A stretch of 64,000 nucleotides of DNA from Nipponacmea schrenckii (GCA_030562195.1 CM060200.1:23103023-23167022); one strand, 5' to 3'. Positions 41,624 through 56,184 are shown, numbered from the stretch's first letter. The notes: a model not told the origin generated them from the sequence alone. Numbers and translations are program-made.

Positions 41624-42968
41624 GTAAGTAAGTCTTCATATTTCTTTGAATCTGATTAGTTACCACGAATGAAATTGTCATTATTGATTTCAGAGTAATA
41701 TGCTTCACCGAAAGCCGCCTTTCAAAAAATCATTTCATTAATTTTAACGTGTTAGTTTTAAAAGAAAAACTACATTTTTATAAATGATGCCATTTCAATA
41801 TCCTAATAGAGACTATTTGACACTAGCGGATGTTCTATGTCAACGTTGTGCAATTAGGTTCTGTCGTTTGATTCAAATTATACGAACTAGTTTTACTACG
41901 ATGGTAATCCTTGATGACAGAAGTAAAAGATGGCGGACTAATGTGCTAAATTGCGTTTCCTGACCAAACAAAATAGTTTTTGACATATCGGAAGTATCGA
42001 GTTATTATATTAATGGCGGATTGGTATTTTTCACGTACTCTTTTCATAGCGGATTAATATTACCGACTTCTGACACGCTCGGGGAAATCAAATACTTAGA
42101 GCAACTATTTTTCTTGGAACCTCGTTTTTCATCACGCCTTTTTTTGCGTTTGTTCTCAAAAACAATTTTTTTTTCTTTCTGTGAAAAGCAAACGTGATGT
42201 CAGAAGTTGAACTTCCGTTTGAATGTAACATAGAAACTCAAGTTGATTTGATAATGTTAGAAATTGACTCAAACAAATTATATTTACTTTTTCAATCCAA
42301 CTTTTATCCACTTCAGCAAATATTCGTTTTTATAACAGTTGAATAGTGACTTGATGAACGTGTAGAATCAAACGGACAGGAGCAAATATGTTGAAGTTTT
42401 AAAGGTTAATAGCAAAATATGATTGTTGAAAATTTGTAGGTTCCGGTTTTAAGAATATTTTATCTGAAGTGTTATTATGTAACAACCAAAAGTATTTATT
42501 TTTCTATTTAACTTCAAGTAATAATCCATACTGACTAAATATCCACAAATTTAGAAACTTTCTCATTTGTTATTAAAGCGTCTGTCTAGCAATGGGTTAT
42601 GGGTATATTACATTTAGTAAGTTTATTATTTCTATATAAGAGCTATACCATATTATTATAGACGTATTAAGATTGTTGATAAAGCCTATTAAAGAAGTAT
42701 AACTGTAAATGTTTATTGAAATGAAGTCTGGAAGATGGGACATTGCTGGCCATTAACTAGCAATAATTCCCTTCTCGCATAGTCCCGTTAACGACGATAA
42801 CTATTCGAGATTTCTATTTTTTATTATATTGAGTGTCTGGATATCAATCCCGATCTTCCAGTTCGATTTTAATTCCTTTATACTGCAACTATTCTTAATT
42901 TCAAAACCAGGAGCCAGTGCCTACGGACGTAGTGGCTCAATTGTGAAATAAACCTGTCTGTTTTAGAT

Positions 42969-43010
42969 AACATTACTCGCGTCTCACACTACATTACTCG
43001 CGTCTTACAC
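42969..43010. repeat. 22-bp imperfect tandem duplication
   Basis: ACATTACTCGCGTCTCACACT is followed directly by the same unit with one C-to-T change near its end. This is a local tandem duplication carrying CpG (CTCGCGTC). No function is suggested. Confidence 0.7.
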
Positions 43011-44093
43011 GGTTGAATTGACGCTACCCTGGATAAATCCAGTAATCAGTTTTTACCATCTGTAAGCCACTATGTGATAATTTATTTATTGAATACTTTA
43101 ATGAAACGTGGAGAATTTCACTGCTACTAAATCCCCTTATCTTTTTATTTCATCATCATTTAAGTCGCTGATTTGAAAAGTTATGGCCACTTGGAGACTT
43201 GACCAATTTCAAAGATGCTTCGTCATCGTTTAATAAGCAGTTTTCTTCTTGCAACTAGTGATTATTTGTTGTGGTTCGGTATGTAATGTACATTTTAACC
43301 GGGCCACAATTTTGAGCACAATATATAAAAATGGGTTAGAAATGATATTGTTATGCGAGCGAATAAATCTCGCGCCGAGTAAATTACAGATTTCTTTTTC
43401 TGGAAATACCACCTAATTACAATAGAAACTTGTTTTAGTTAGTATCAATACACTGATCTAATAGGTCACTAGTCAAATCAATAAAAAGTCCCATTGGTAG
43501 ATCACTAGTTATCGTAAATTATCGTGAGAAGAATGAAGTCTGTGTAATTTAAGATGGCTGAATCAAGTTTTCAGCGGGAGAGTGTACCTGTTAACGTTCC
43601 ATTATCAAGTAATAAGCAGAAACAATAGGAATACACCCATAACTACACTTCAGCTACAAGGTTGATTAGTCACTAGGCAACCGTAACGTCTGCTCACATA
43701 AAGCTTCTTATTTTGTCGCCATTTTTAATTCCATCTGATTCACCAATATTCCTTCAAGAACCAAACGTCAATATCCTTATTATACATTATAGGACTCTTT
43801 TAAAGTAGCTACTATTTAAATACCAAATCCTTTTATGTAGAGCAAAAGGTAATGCTACTGAAATTAACACAAAAAGGAAGTAAAATATGTTAATATTCAA
43901 TATTTATTATCTCTTAATCACAAATAGGCATCCTACTAAATATATCCTAAGCTGACAGGAACTCACTTGTTTTCTCTCGGTATACTGTGTTACGTTTGTG
44001 TAAGTTGGTGTTAATGTGATATGAGAAAAGTATTCTCACAAAAGCACCGGCGTAGGTCATAGAGCTAGAACTATATGAGATATTCTCCTTTAT

Positions 44094-44555
44094 ATGTATT
44101 ATAAATGTATTCGTTAGGCGTTAAGTTTATATCGTAACGCTAGGACAGTCAGACTAAAGCATCTTTCCTAGAGGTTATTTTGCAGTCGATAGGTTTGTCA
44201 TATTACCTTACCCGTATATATTGTTTCTGATGCAATGTTGAATCACATGTATTATAAATGTATTCGTTAGGCGTTAAGTTTATATCGTAACGCTAGGACA
44301 GTCAGACTAAAGCATCTTTCCTAGAGGTTATTTTGCAGTCGATAGGTTTGTCATATTACCTTACCCGTATATATTGTTTCTGATGCAATGTTGAATCACA
44401 TGTATTATAAATGTATTCGTTAGGCGTTAAGTTTATATCGTAACGCTAGGACGGTCAGACTAAAGCATCTTTCCTAGAGGTTATTTTGCAGTCGATAGGT
44501 TTGTCATATTACCTTACCCGTATATATTGTTTCTGATGCAATGTTGAATCACATG
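44094..44555. repeat. Tandem array: three 153-bp units, nearly identical
   Basis: Units start at 44,094, 44,247 and 44,400 (ATGTATTATAAATG...) and each ends ...GTTGAATCAC. The period is exactly 153 bp and the only difference I noticed is A-to-G at 44,453 in unit 3. Each unit contains a short inverted pair GCGTTA / TAACGC around 11 nt. Such identity points to very recent amplification or ongoing homogenisation. The unit length is in the range of nucleosome-sized satellite monomers, so this could be a small intronic outpost of a satellite family found elsewhere. An assembly artefact is possible and copy number may differ between individuals. No coding function is visible. Confidence 0.95.
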
Positions 44556-47377
44556 GCTATCAATAGGTATCGTGTTATCTAGTTTGTCACGTCATATAAT
44601 TACCTTTTTAAAGAGCTTAGTAACTTTTGACCCTTCCACTAAAGCAGTACCATTAAGCAATCGAACTAGACTATCCTATAGAGATCATACTGTCAATGGA
44701 GAGAAAACTATTCCCCGGGTAGTTAAATTAAAAGAAGAATTCTCTGCATTGAAATATTACAGGGATATATTACTTAATACAAGAAAAATGGCGTCTAAAA
44801 GAATGACGCCACTAATGAGGGGGTGTTAAAACGAAATCTAAACCTTTTTTCAATGACCCTCTCTCTTTCTTTATTGTCATTGATATTCTCTGAGAGATTT
44901 TTTATGCTATAATGAGGCTCCTGGGTTATTCCAGCATCGCCTGCACGTGCATCATGTCATACACATTATTCCAGTTCCGGAGTTAGTCGTGTGCACTGTA
45001 ATCTTTTTATTAATTTCCATTAAAATCGTCCTAATTTTGGGTATTTGAGTCGTGTTATGTTCAGTAATAATGTTGAACGTCGTTCTTGGGAAACTGGCCT
45101 TCGTTTAAACGAATGATTTTATGACTTCATGCGACTATTAACGTCATTAATTAGCTATGAAAAGACGCGTTGAAGAGACAACTAATTGTAAGATTAAAAT
45201 GGTTTTGAGCCACGAATCTCCAGAAATTGAATAAAGAGGGGTGACGTAATCTTTGACGTTTTGAAATCTAATCTGCATATCGTGACTGATGAGTTCATAA
45301 AGCCCCTTTCATTCCTCTTTGGTTTAAGTTTTGTTCTTTTGTTCGTGGAATAATGTACCTTTAGAGTGTGTACAATTTTACTACCCAACCGAGTGCTAGT
45401 ACCTAAAAGGTCGACTAATCTCAAAAGCCCATGTTCGACTAGCTCAATCATAGTTTACAATTCTTTGGAGATAGATATTATGCGAGTTTTCAATATTTGG
45501 GTCAGACAAAACACGATTTGGTAATTTTGTTGATGTAGACGACAAGATGTTTAATGTCAGTTTGTAGAATATTCAGTCCCTTATGTTATAACTAAATTGT
45601 TGTTGCATGTTTTTTTTACACAATGTTAGTTTATGTAATTCTCATTGCGACCATCAACCTTTCAGACTAACAAGAACATACATTTGATAGACATAAAACA
45701 ATGGTTCGATTCAGAGTTACAAAAATGTTTATCTAGAGTTCCTTATGTGAAGGCTCGATCAGGGCGAAAAATATGACTGCGAAACATGGCATAGTAGCCC
45801 TTTCTGTTATATAGTATTAATTCAAACACGTGGGAAGCATTATCTGATTAGGTCAGTGTTAGGAGGTTCATAGACAAAAATCTCCCAAAATTCTATTCTT
45901 GGATATCCGATTTAAAATTGAATTACATTTCGAAATATAGCAACTATTGACTCTTTACAGACTACAAGATTGATTCTATTCAAAGCCAGAAAGCGACCAG
46001 TTTTAGAAGGGATATGAAATGACTTTTATCGACTTCTTCATAGAAAACTGCTAATACACAATTATCGCATTTTCAATTTAAAATACTTTTCTGACGTTTA
46101 TTAGTAATATATACTCGCTATGATACACTGAAAATATATTAAACTACCAGCACTGGGACTATAGATTATTAAACGACCTTTTACACGAGTCTATAGCAGA
46201 GATTTATCAAGGGAATTTAAATTGTTTATATATAAATCCCATTAGTTTTATCTTTGAATATTGACTATTGACTTTAACCATATTGTATTCCATATAACAC
46301 ATTTAACACGGCCTAAACTCATACCACGATCCTCTCCGGGATCAAGTTTGTATTGCAATATGTTGATATATAATATATATCTAACCTCTTCATTTAGTTG
46401 AATAAACTCAGCTAAATGACATCTGATTTTCTGTTGAACATTGTTTGATCAAACTCGAATCTACGTCGCTAATAAAATAAGCTTTTAAACAATTTAGTTA
46501 TGTTGACAATTATTGGTGGTGCTGTATTTGTCTAATCGATCTTGTTGTTGGGTTGAATAGATGATAAATGTAAAGTCGTATCAAGTTGACAATGTAAATG
46601 ATAATTTTATTTAATATATATCAACGTTTATTGCCATATATTGAGGTAATGGACACCTCTTTCATCACTTCAAACGCCAAACCCACAGCTGTTAATCAGA
46701 CCATAACTATATTCAGGCAAAATTTGACACACGTAAAAGTTTAAAATTAAAATATGAATATGAAATCTTCTTGAAGTCTATAGAACACGATGCGATGACA
46801 CACTTCAAAGTCAACTGGATTTTGTCTGACCCAAGATAATGTCCTGCATTTTATATTTCTCGAGATGGATGAAGTACACTGAACCTAAGATTGCAAAGTA
46901 ATCCTTTTCACTTAGTCATCGTTTCAAAAGTTCAATAGTGTTTTGTGGCATAGAAATCTGAAATTGTATTGTTGCTTTGCCGCATCCTTCTTTTCTTTCA
47001 TTTCAATTTAATAGAATTATGAAACGATAAAGACACCTAGTGTGCAGTGTTAAATTCTATAATTACTACAAAAATGTTAAAAATATCCTCATAATATGTG
47101 ATGGTTACACAGATAAGATCATATCATATCATATCTGACAGCTGTAAGCCTGTATGTTTTTAAAGATGTAAAGATAAACCGTGAGTTGTTGTGTTTATTT
47201 CAAAGTATAACAAATGTATTCTGACAACTGGAATAGTTCAGTAATTAGAAGAAAAAACGGTCTAATATTCTATAATAGATTTTGTCAGCACGATATTTTG
47301 CATTGATATTCACAAGTTACACCTTGATAACTAAGTCTACATATTCATCAGCACTTTACTTCCGTCGTTTACTCTCG

Positions 47378-47413
47378 TCCCGCAGCGAATGAATCTATCC
47401 CGCAGTGAATGAA
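47378..47413. repeat. 20-nt period imperfect tandem pair (TCCCGCAGyGAATGAA)
   Basis: Two copies of TCCCGCAGCGAATGAA and TCCCGCAGTGAATGAA are spaced 20 nt apart. This is a small local duplication without visible function. Confidence 0.6.
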
Positions 47414-50400
47414 ATAATGATAACAATTGGTTATAAATAACTGAAACGCCAATATATCATTTGTTTACATTTAGACTAAACGGAGTATTGTGTAGTTTTA
47501 TTGTTCTTTAACATGAAAATAAAAATAAACGATTGCCTCCATCACTTGACATATAATGGTATTTTCCAACTGTGTTCTCAATAGGGGTGGGTGATCTGTG
47601 AATGGAAATAAGTAGATGAGTGTAATTTTGTTAACAATATATTTAATTCAAAATAAATTGATTTTAATAAATGACATGTTTGTGTTTTGTTTCAACTAGG
47701 TTACGGTAAATATTTGCAAGTCTGGCAATTTTCTAACGTCGATAATAAGTAATATCTTCTATTGATTTGCAATTTCATTTTCTAAAGAACCGTTAACACT
47801 GTGACCATCAACCCCAACCACTAGGACCTTAAAATCCGCACACCTTGAGTTGGCTTGTCATTACATTGCATTTCTTCGTGTCTTTAATCCAGTCCCACTA
47901 TAATGTATTTAGTTTTTTTTTGTTTAGAATATTTACACTTGGACGGTACAACCAACCAGAAGGAAAAAATGAAGACCAACCAACAATCAATGGGAATGAA
48001 CTACACTCAATATTAAAACCGACTAATGTGCTTTTATCAACATAACGTAAACCTATAATTTTAATCCTTTGATTCAGGTGAGCTCATTAGCACATATACC
48101 AACGGAATCATTCAATACAGACTGTTCAGTATTCCGAAAGCGATTCCATACAAACTAACATGATTAATATATGATAGGTAAATACGCCTATTGATTTTCT
48201 GTATAAAGTTCTAATTTATATGGGATTAATTAGATACGTGCAATTAGATATGATATTAGGATTCTGTCTGCAGTTTCAATCAGTTAGAAAAACTACATAT
48301 ATATATCATTGATAATTTGCTATAATAAAATAAAATGGAATCGTATACATCTAACAATGCTTTACATCTGGGAACACTATAAGGCGGCATTTTCTCTGGA
48401 ATTTTAACAATATTCAGGGAACTTATTTCGGTTAATGATATTCAAACGTTATCCATTGTGAAAATGCTTCCCAATCAGTCAAGACGAGATTCGATAGAGT
48501 TACACCTTTTAATTAACTTGTTAGTAAAGTTTTATGGATTTTGTTGAACCTCAGAAAGACATCTTACAACATTAATTGTTCATGTATAATAATATCATAG
48601 AATTTTAGTGATATTCCGATGTGCATGAAACGGTTTTATTCTCTTCCTTGTCGTGTAAAAGTTCATGATATCCCAACGGAAGTTTTCATTTTCACCACAA
48701 GTATGATAATAATAATATTTAGACTAAACAGTAAAGGTAATAGAACCTCGCCCTGTCTTATCCCTCTTCCCAATAGATTCAATTTATAATTGTTGAACTG
48801 TTTGACGAGAAGAACATACATCAGCAATATATCAACGTCTTTATTTTATAAACACCAACTTTCTAAACGTCTGAAAATACTGATAATATTCCAGAAATAC
48901 AACTATGTTTTGTGTTCAGCAAATGACTCGAAACCGTTAAAATGTGGCGAAGATGAGAATTGGTGAATTGAAGTAAAAAGTCGAGAAATTGTTTTAACAG
49001 AAGTTGGAGTTGTCAGTGTTATTTATGGTTTGTCTTATTCAATTCCTCGCTTTTTTACTTCAATTAATTGTTTCATTAATCAAATCCCCATTTCATTAAT
49101 TAAACTTCCATTCTAGCAGAATGAGGCGTGATAGTCTGGACTACAATGCATCATTAACCAGTTTACGTTATACAAAAATTAACTGTTCAAATCTTTTAAC
49201 AAATCTGGAAATCAAATAGCACTGCATTTATGGATTTGGAGTGCCCCAGTGTGTAAGGTTTGTTAGGCGATTTGGTTTCCACGATGTTGATTCACTCTAT
49301 TCCATATAACTATGCTCTGTATTAGAGATTTCTTCACTTACTTTGAAGTCAGTTACCGACCATTATTGATCTATCACGCCCATTAAAGTGATCATTATGA
49401 TCAAGATGAAGTTTTTATTTTGATTTTTACTCTCTACGAAGCTATTTACGAGATACAGAATAGATTGAGAAGCCGAATTCCTTAGCAATAAGGCATAGAT
49501 TTGCAGTGATATTGACATTTCCTGAAACTAGCTTGGTTAGATGTAGTATTTTTTGTTGTAAAGTTCTATGTGAGCTATAATGTATATTATTATTACCGGG
49601 ACTAATGAAGATTAATGGGTATTTATATTTTAATATTAACTTCATCAAGAATACTTGATCTTTACCCTTTTCTTAATGAATAATAGATATAGGGTTGTCT
49701 AATAACCAGAAAAACATCCATCATTAATTTCATGGCCGAGGAAAAGCTCCTGGAAATTATTAGCGAATTTTTATTCCTTATGTAAGAATTTTCGAGGGCA
49801 ATATTCGATTTCTTCTATAGGCGAAATGCGTTTTGCTACTAGCCCATGCAAAACAACAAACATATTCACTCAAGTAGCAAATCCAATATCTTTCATGAGG
49901 ATTTTAGATGGCGTCATTTGTGCAGATATTCACCAGCGCATATCACTTCTTGTATACTCTTTTGTAGATTAATGCAGAAGAGGTAATACGTCCAGTGCTA
50001 ACTATTTAATCAATGTCATCTGTAGTATACTGCTATGTCCAACAGATGTCAACATACACGAATATGTGCGATTTCACAATAAAACCATTTGAAAATCATT
50101 AATAATAATAATAAAAAAAAAAACGTCTATCGTAATCGATCTGATAGACATTCATAGTACATTTGATTTAAGATAGTACTATATCTTCAATACTGAATAT
50201 TGTCACACTTTCCATAATATACTTAAAAGGGGGATGCAAACTGACATTGTTCCGAATCGAGGAAGCACTGATGCAGGAATCATAATTGTCCATACCTCGT
50301 CGAGCACCTAATCGCCTTATACTCTCAATAACCTGGGCTATTTCTCTGCCACTTACGGACAGCGGTAGAGCCAATTGCCTCTCAATCTGCTATGTTCTTT

Positions 50401-51037
50401 GTAAAAATAACTGCAAATAGTCATATATACATTATATCTAACATGTTAGGTTATTTTGCTATAATGAGCTAACAGAAACCGAAAAATTGTAGTGAAAACA
50501 TATCTGGAAATATATTTCAGAAACATCGTATCTGCAACTTGACCTTCAGAGTTAGATAAGTTTTATTACTGACTAGTATTGTTACAGTCATTTAGATTTC
50601 TAAACAGAAACCAGGATGAAACTGGCGAGTAAAGCCGTAATATAAATAAAGAATATTGGATCTGGTTGTTAGATAATTCTGTTTATTTTCTGCACTTCCC
50701 TCTTACTTCCTTCCTAGTCGACATCTCTACCAGACGTTTATTTAATATCTTTACTTTAATATGACTGTTTATCAACCTGCTTGTAGAAAAAAAAGAAATG
50801 TTTCCAAAACAACCTGTTCTGTTCGTCTTTGATAAAACATCTCGTATTTATCATTAACATCTCGCAAGTTCTCGTTTTGATCATCCGATAGCAATGAAAT
50901 GTTTAAAAAATATTTACAGGAAACGGAAGTACACACATTTGTGGTCATTTGATACAGCAATTCCGCAAGATTTATTAGTGTTTTAGTGGTTGAATTTTAC
51001 GCAATCCAGTCTTTAATACCAATTCTGCTTGAAGGTT

Positions 51038-51073
51038 CTACATCAATAAAATATCCTACATCAATAAAATATC
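51038..51073. repeat. 18-bp perfect tandem duplication
   Basis: CTACATCAATAAAATATC occurs twice back to back. It lies in a chance open frame on the plus strand. It is a simple duplication. Confidence 0.8.
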
Positions 51074-54000
51074 TGAAGCTGGCAGCTTGTAGCAAATCAG
51101 ATGCTTTGGGTTTCAACCTTGATCTATGTAAACATACGATGCAACATCCCAGCTACATAAGTTTATAATTTTAAGTGATAGAAAATCCATTTCCGGAAAA
51201 ATTACTTTTCGGATGTTGCAAAATAAGTTGTTCCTTTATTGTATGCTGGAAGTGAAATCGGCTCATACCGGAAGTGTATTCAGAACATATCTGTATCTAT
51301 CTGTATCTGTCATTAACAGTGTATGGAACGTCTTATCTTAGATGGTTATTTGAACAAGAACATATGTCTATTCATCTGCTAGTTTCTAGTATGATCGGAC
51401 ATGTAAGACAGTATGATAAACTGTGGTTCCCAAAGGACTGATCATGTGTCAACAAGAGCTGTCTTAATCAGAAACCAACATCTATATCAATACAACAACC
51501 GTCAGTTCCTTCACGTCTTGCTTGTCACACATCTTTAATTTCACCAGACTAAAATAAACACTAGAAAAACTCTTTCATCTAGATATAACTAAACTGATTT
51601 ATTTTTCTAAGATAAAACGTAAAGGTTTTTCTTGCTTCTTTTAACGAATTGCACTGAATACCAAATGTTATGTTTTGCTGTAAACCTATTTATATTAAGA
51701 TTTAAACAATTTAACTTACATCATACTGTCCTCGTATTGAATTCCGAGGAAGCAATGTTCATACTCGGCTAACAAGGCCAAAAGAAAATCCCAAAAAGAA
51801 CAACTTAAAATGAAAATAGATTGATAAAATCCTGCGCATACTTCCGATTATCAGAAATATCAAAAGCATCCTTACTCTCCGAACACATACTGTTTATGGA
51901 ATGGAGAAGTTCCGACTATTCGAAAGCAAAGATAAACAATCCGATTAATTTTATCTCTGGGCACTTCATCCTAAAATAACTGGAAAGGGCGATCAGTTCA
52001 TGTTGCGAACTTGTCGATTTGACTTTGTGATAGAAAATCTGACTGACAGTTATTCCCATGGCTCTGTTATTTTTTGTTTAGTAATTATTATTCTGTTCTA
52101 AAAGTGAGCTTTGATGTGGGAATTGTTTGTTGATGTATTCACAGTTAATTAAGTTGAATATTGATAAATAGTCGATCACAACAGATGGACAGAGGAAATC
52201 TGCAACCACATTTTGTTTCCTATAACAAATTTGGCAGTCTCCAGATTTTTTTAAACATTTAAAGATTCTTGGAATTTTCTTTTTTAAAAGTCGAGGTGTA
52301 ATGCGGATAATGAAATCGACAAACGCAAAGACAGTCTTTATAATATACAAAAAGTAGCCTTATGTATGTGTACGCTTTATAATGTACCCGTTTATGATAT
52401 ACCGCTTCCTCAAACATTAATGTTAAATACAGTTTCTTGTTAGAGTTCTGATTATTCCCACACTTACAGATTTCACTGAACTCCATTGGCTTTCATGCTT
52501 TCAAATTTGATGATTTCCAATTTTTTTCAATATCTCTGACTTTATATATAAATTGCTAATTGACGCTTGAAAAGTGAATTTAGCAAGTGACGTGATTCGG
52601 ACGGTCAACCGAGTTAACCTTGGCTAATTCAAACGTCGATATATTTCTGACCTAGCCGTCATAACTCCGACCTAGGAGACGGGATTCGTCGGATTGGAAC
52701 AGTCAAGTCGATGAATGTAAAATAATATTAGTGGTATTTGTATACGTGTGGTTGTCGGGTGAATAACTTCTAATCGATAATTGTTAAATAGTTTTACAGT
52801 CTTATGATAGTAAAAATTCTACTGTATTATCGGTGAACTCAAATATTAAAACACATTAACAATTGTTAGATACATTGCCGCCCAAGGTATATATAAATAG
52901 CTCTTTGGCCCTTTTAGCCTTCTATTAATAGAGAATAATTCCTTTTATGATCCACAGGAATCATGTTATTCACCTTTTATATAAAACTGTGTCGTAACAA
53001 AACCCGATAAAGACTGAGATATTTACAGGTTTGAAGTGGCGTCACCAATCGAACATTTGAATGTGGAATTTTATATTCCATGTCTCAATCTATGAAAACA
53101 GGATGGACCAGACCACACTTTTATATTCTTTTACATATTAGTTTAAACAGCATGTTTATTTTTCTCGATATACATATGTCCTTTCGAATTAATTCCTAAA
53201 TTTGTATTCCATTAGGATCGTTTTTTCTCGATTAGCTTTTCCCTGATTCTTTGGGTCTTTAAAGTGTTATCTTGCAGTGATCGAAAACGAAAAAGTATGT
53301 TATAGCTATTAACCTCTGCCAAAACGTATTTTCTATAAAATATATCATTCCTTTGAAATCTAACGATTGTATTGCAATAGGTGGCCTAGCAATGAACCTA
53401 GTCTTCAGAAGACTTGATTCTTTTTGAACTACTGGTATGTGAAATGAATTAAAACATGCAGTATAATAACGTTAAGTAGCCGAGGTGTCTCTGGGTGGTC
53501 AGATTAAGATGAAAATGATGAGTACGTTGATGAAGATAAGTTATCAGTATTAAAGGTGTTGGAGATGATATTCTAATAAAGATACAGGCCATACATACCA
53601 TCTTATTATTTATGATAGATGAGGTGTACACCTGCACTTTACCTTTCAAATAGCATTATCAGGAATTACTTTGTTGTAAAGGCGTGTAGATTGCATTTGA
53701 GAATAGAATTCTAACTACTCAAAGGGATATGATGTAAATCGGTTTCGGATACATTTAGCAAATGCTTTTCAAACAGGTTATGCGGTGCTAAACACTACTG
53801 TCGTAATAATATCGCAATCGGTTCATTCCGGTGCTGTAGTATGTTAAGAATAAAGCAACTGTAACGATAACGCAGGAATTTAAAAGATGGTAATAAAACT
53901 ATACACATTTATATTCAATACAGATAAGCCAAATGAACAAAATATGTAGTTCACGTACATATTTTACGGGTTTCCGGTTTCGTGTGTTGGGCTTCCGGAA

Positions 54001-55305
54001 GTAACTGCATATCGTAATAATTGGAACGCTGTTATCTTAAGTTTCAAATGTCATACTTCTGGTCCAAATGTCAGACAAAATAAATTTTATACTTTCTAGT
54101 CTTAAATAACACTACGATATTGACTGACTCGTTTTTCAGCAACTCTTCGCATCAAAATATAGGTATTTGTACATTTTAATTGAACATACTTTCCAATAAG
54201 CTAAGCGTGGGTATGTTCATAACCATAGGTTTTACGGAGTGATTTTTTCGCTATTGTATATGTGCCTTATGCATGCAATCGCTTCAAATATTCACAACTA
54301 AACCCTTATAAAACTGAAGGCCAAGGATTACCCTGGTATTAATTTGTGATATTTAGTTCTATTAACTATAGTACCCTATGTTAGCAGCTAATTACGGGAG
54401 ACTTGCAGGCTATTTCCATTAATCAGCTCACAACCTCTTATTCTACTAGAAGGCTGAACAAATCGATAAATAACAAGAACATGTAAACGGAATCGACTCA
54501 TCGTTTAATTTAGAACCCTAAAGTACCACGTATAACATTCGGAATGTGGGTCATTTACAACAAATCTCATATCAAAAGGTGGAGCTGGAGAGTCACTTTT
54601 ACGTAACTCTAAGAAATAGCCTAATTTGCTTTCCATTCCATAGACACGAATAATGGTCAAAATGGGCAGCATTACCTGAAAAGTTACAAAAATAACCTAG
54701 ATCGGTCTTTTATAGAACTCGTGTGTTATGCAATATTCAATATCCTGACTAAGAAATAATATTTATTTTTATCACTTGTTGGAAGAAATTCTATTGCGTG
54801 ATCAATGATCTTAAAGTTACTTTAATGATGTTTTCTGGTTCACTGGGTTTTAATTTGCTGAGTTGTTCTTTATTACACAAACTTTGGTCAGTTCACTTAC
54901 ACTAGTTGGGAAATCATATTTTGAAATATGAAAAGGATCAAGGCAATAAGACAGAAGAGCAACTACACTTTGACAAATATGGCTTGAATTTGATGAGTTA
55001 ATTGGATGTGTAACGTCATTTAACCAAGCTTGCCAATGTCGTAAAAATTGAATATTTAATTGAAAGGAGGAGATATTGAAACGTTAAATTATAAAATTGA
55101 TCAGACAACTGACAATTTATCCTTTCAAATTTATTTTGGCAATCATCTAGACTGAATATTTTATCGGTTCGGAGAAGAGAAAAACTCTGACGCTCATTTT
55201 GAAGAAAAGCTGTCAGTTTTTCTAAATTAAAAACCAATCATTTCTATCTCTATTCGACGTGTTTCATTCCTTAAACGGCTCTGTTCAAATACTAACTTGG
55301 AATTT

Positions 55306-55313
55306 TGACGTCA
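55306..55313. promoter_or_regulatory. Intronic TGACGTCA palindrome (CRE-like)
   Basis: This is the third perfect CREB/ATF consensus in the window, about 0.9 kb upstream of ratchet site 2. It is a motif match only. Confidence 0.25.
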
Positions 55314-56184
55314 GAAAATTACTATCTGTTTGGAAGATGAAAACAGAACAATCACTAGAATCAAACACAAGCTGTCTTTTTGTCATTCGTTTTAAGCTGG
55401 AAGGCAAACTCACACTATCTTTCCCTCGATTGAATTGCCATGAGAAAAAAGATGCAAGTTTTAGTATTTCCGTTGTAGATGAAGATTAAGGATTGGTGGA
55501 GGTTTAAGTCGGGTTTACACAGGAAATTAAGTCAGTGTGATAAAAGCTGTTTAATCCTACTTAACTTTATATCTTAATAGTATATTTATTATGAATGATT
55601 GAAGATTGCTTCCATATCATTCAAGAACGTTATTTCGAATAACATCATTCCTAATCAAACGCTAAATACGCTTTAATTTATCTTAGTTTATTCACTATTA
55701 ATGTTCATAAGACACTTTCTGTAGCATGGTGTTTGATGCTACATCGAATATCGATTACATAATGCTCTTTCTTGTACTAGTTGCCAGACAGTGTACGTAG
55801 GGAAACTACGTATGGTTCTTACATGAAAAAAACACACACGTACATGGCTCACAACCATTTTGGATCTCTTTCTCGACGTAATAAGTCGATATTTTTTTTT
55901 CTTTTTCAAAAGTCTTTATTATTTCAACAAATAAAAATGCAAATTTTGTCGAGGAAGTAATTAAAATTTACTGTGAAGTGAACTACACGTTGTTTCGAGT
56001 GATTTTAGGTCTTACCCATACTTAGTGATAACTATGTTTATAAATATGATTTTATTTACAAATATGGAAACGACTGAGAAACTTCTCAGCACTACTACGG
56101 CCGCTCATACAATAATTTTCTATCCAAATAATAGACTCAACCCAGCGTCTTAATTAATTTCAAATTCCCCAAATTATTTTATTA

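Noticed and set aside
44572..44829. 85-codon open frame just after the 153-bp array
   Set aside because: Basic and polar peptide without a recognised family, no splice signals, and low prior for a gene inside this intron.
47905..48045. Exon-like stretch after a strong acceptor (TTTTTTTTTGTTTAG at 47,927), open for about 29 codons in the phase set by exon 1
   Set aside because: The frame closes at a TAA, there is no donor before it, and the peptide resembles no extracellular domain.
54665..54700. Minus-strand pyrimidine tract ending TTTTCAG fused to GTAATG
   Set aside because: GTAATG is a weak donor and no minus-strand gene is supported here. It may serve as a chance-level control for the plus-strand ratchets.
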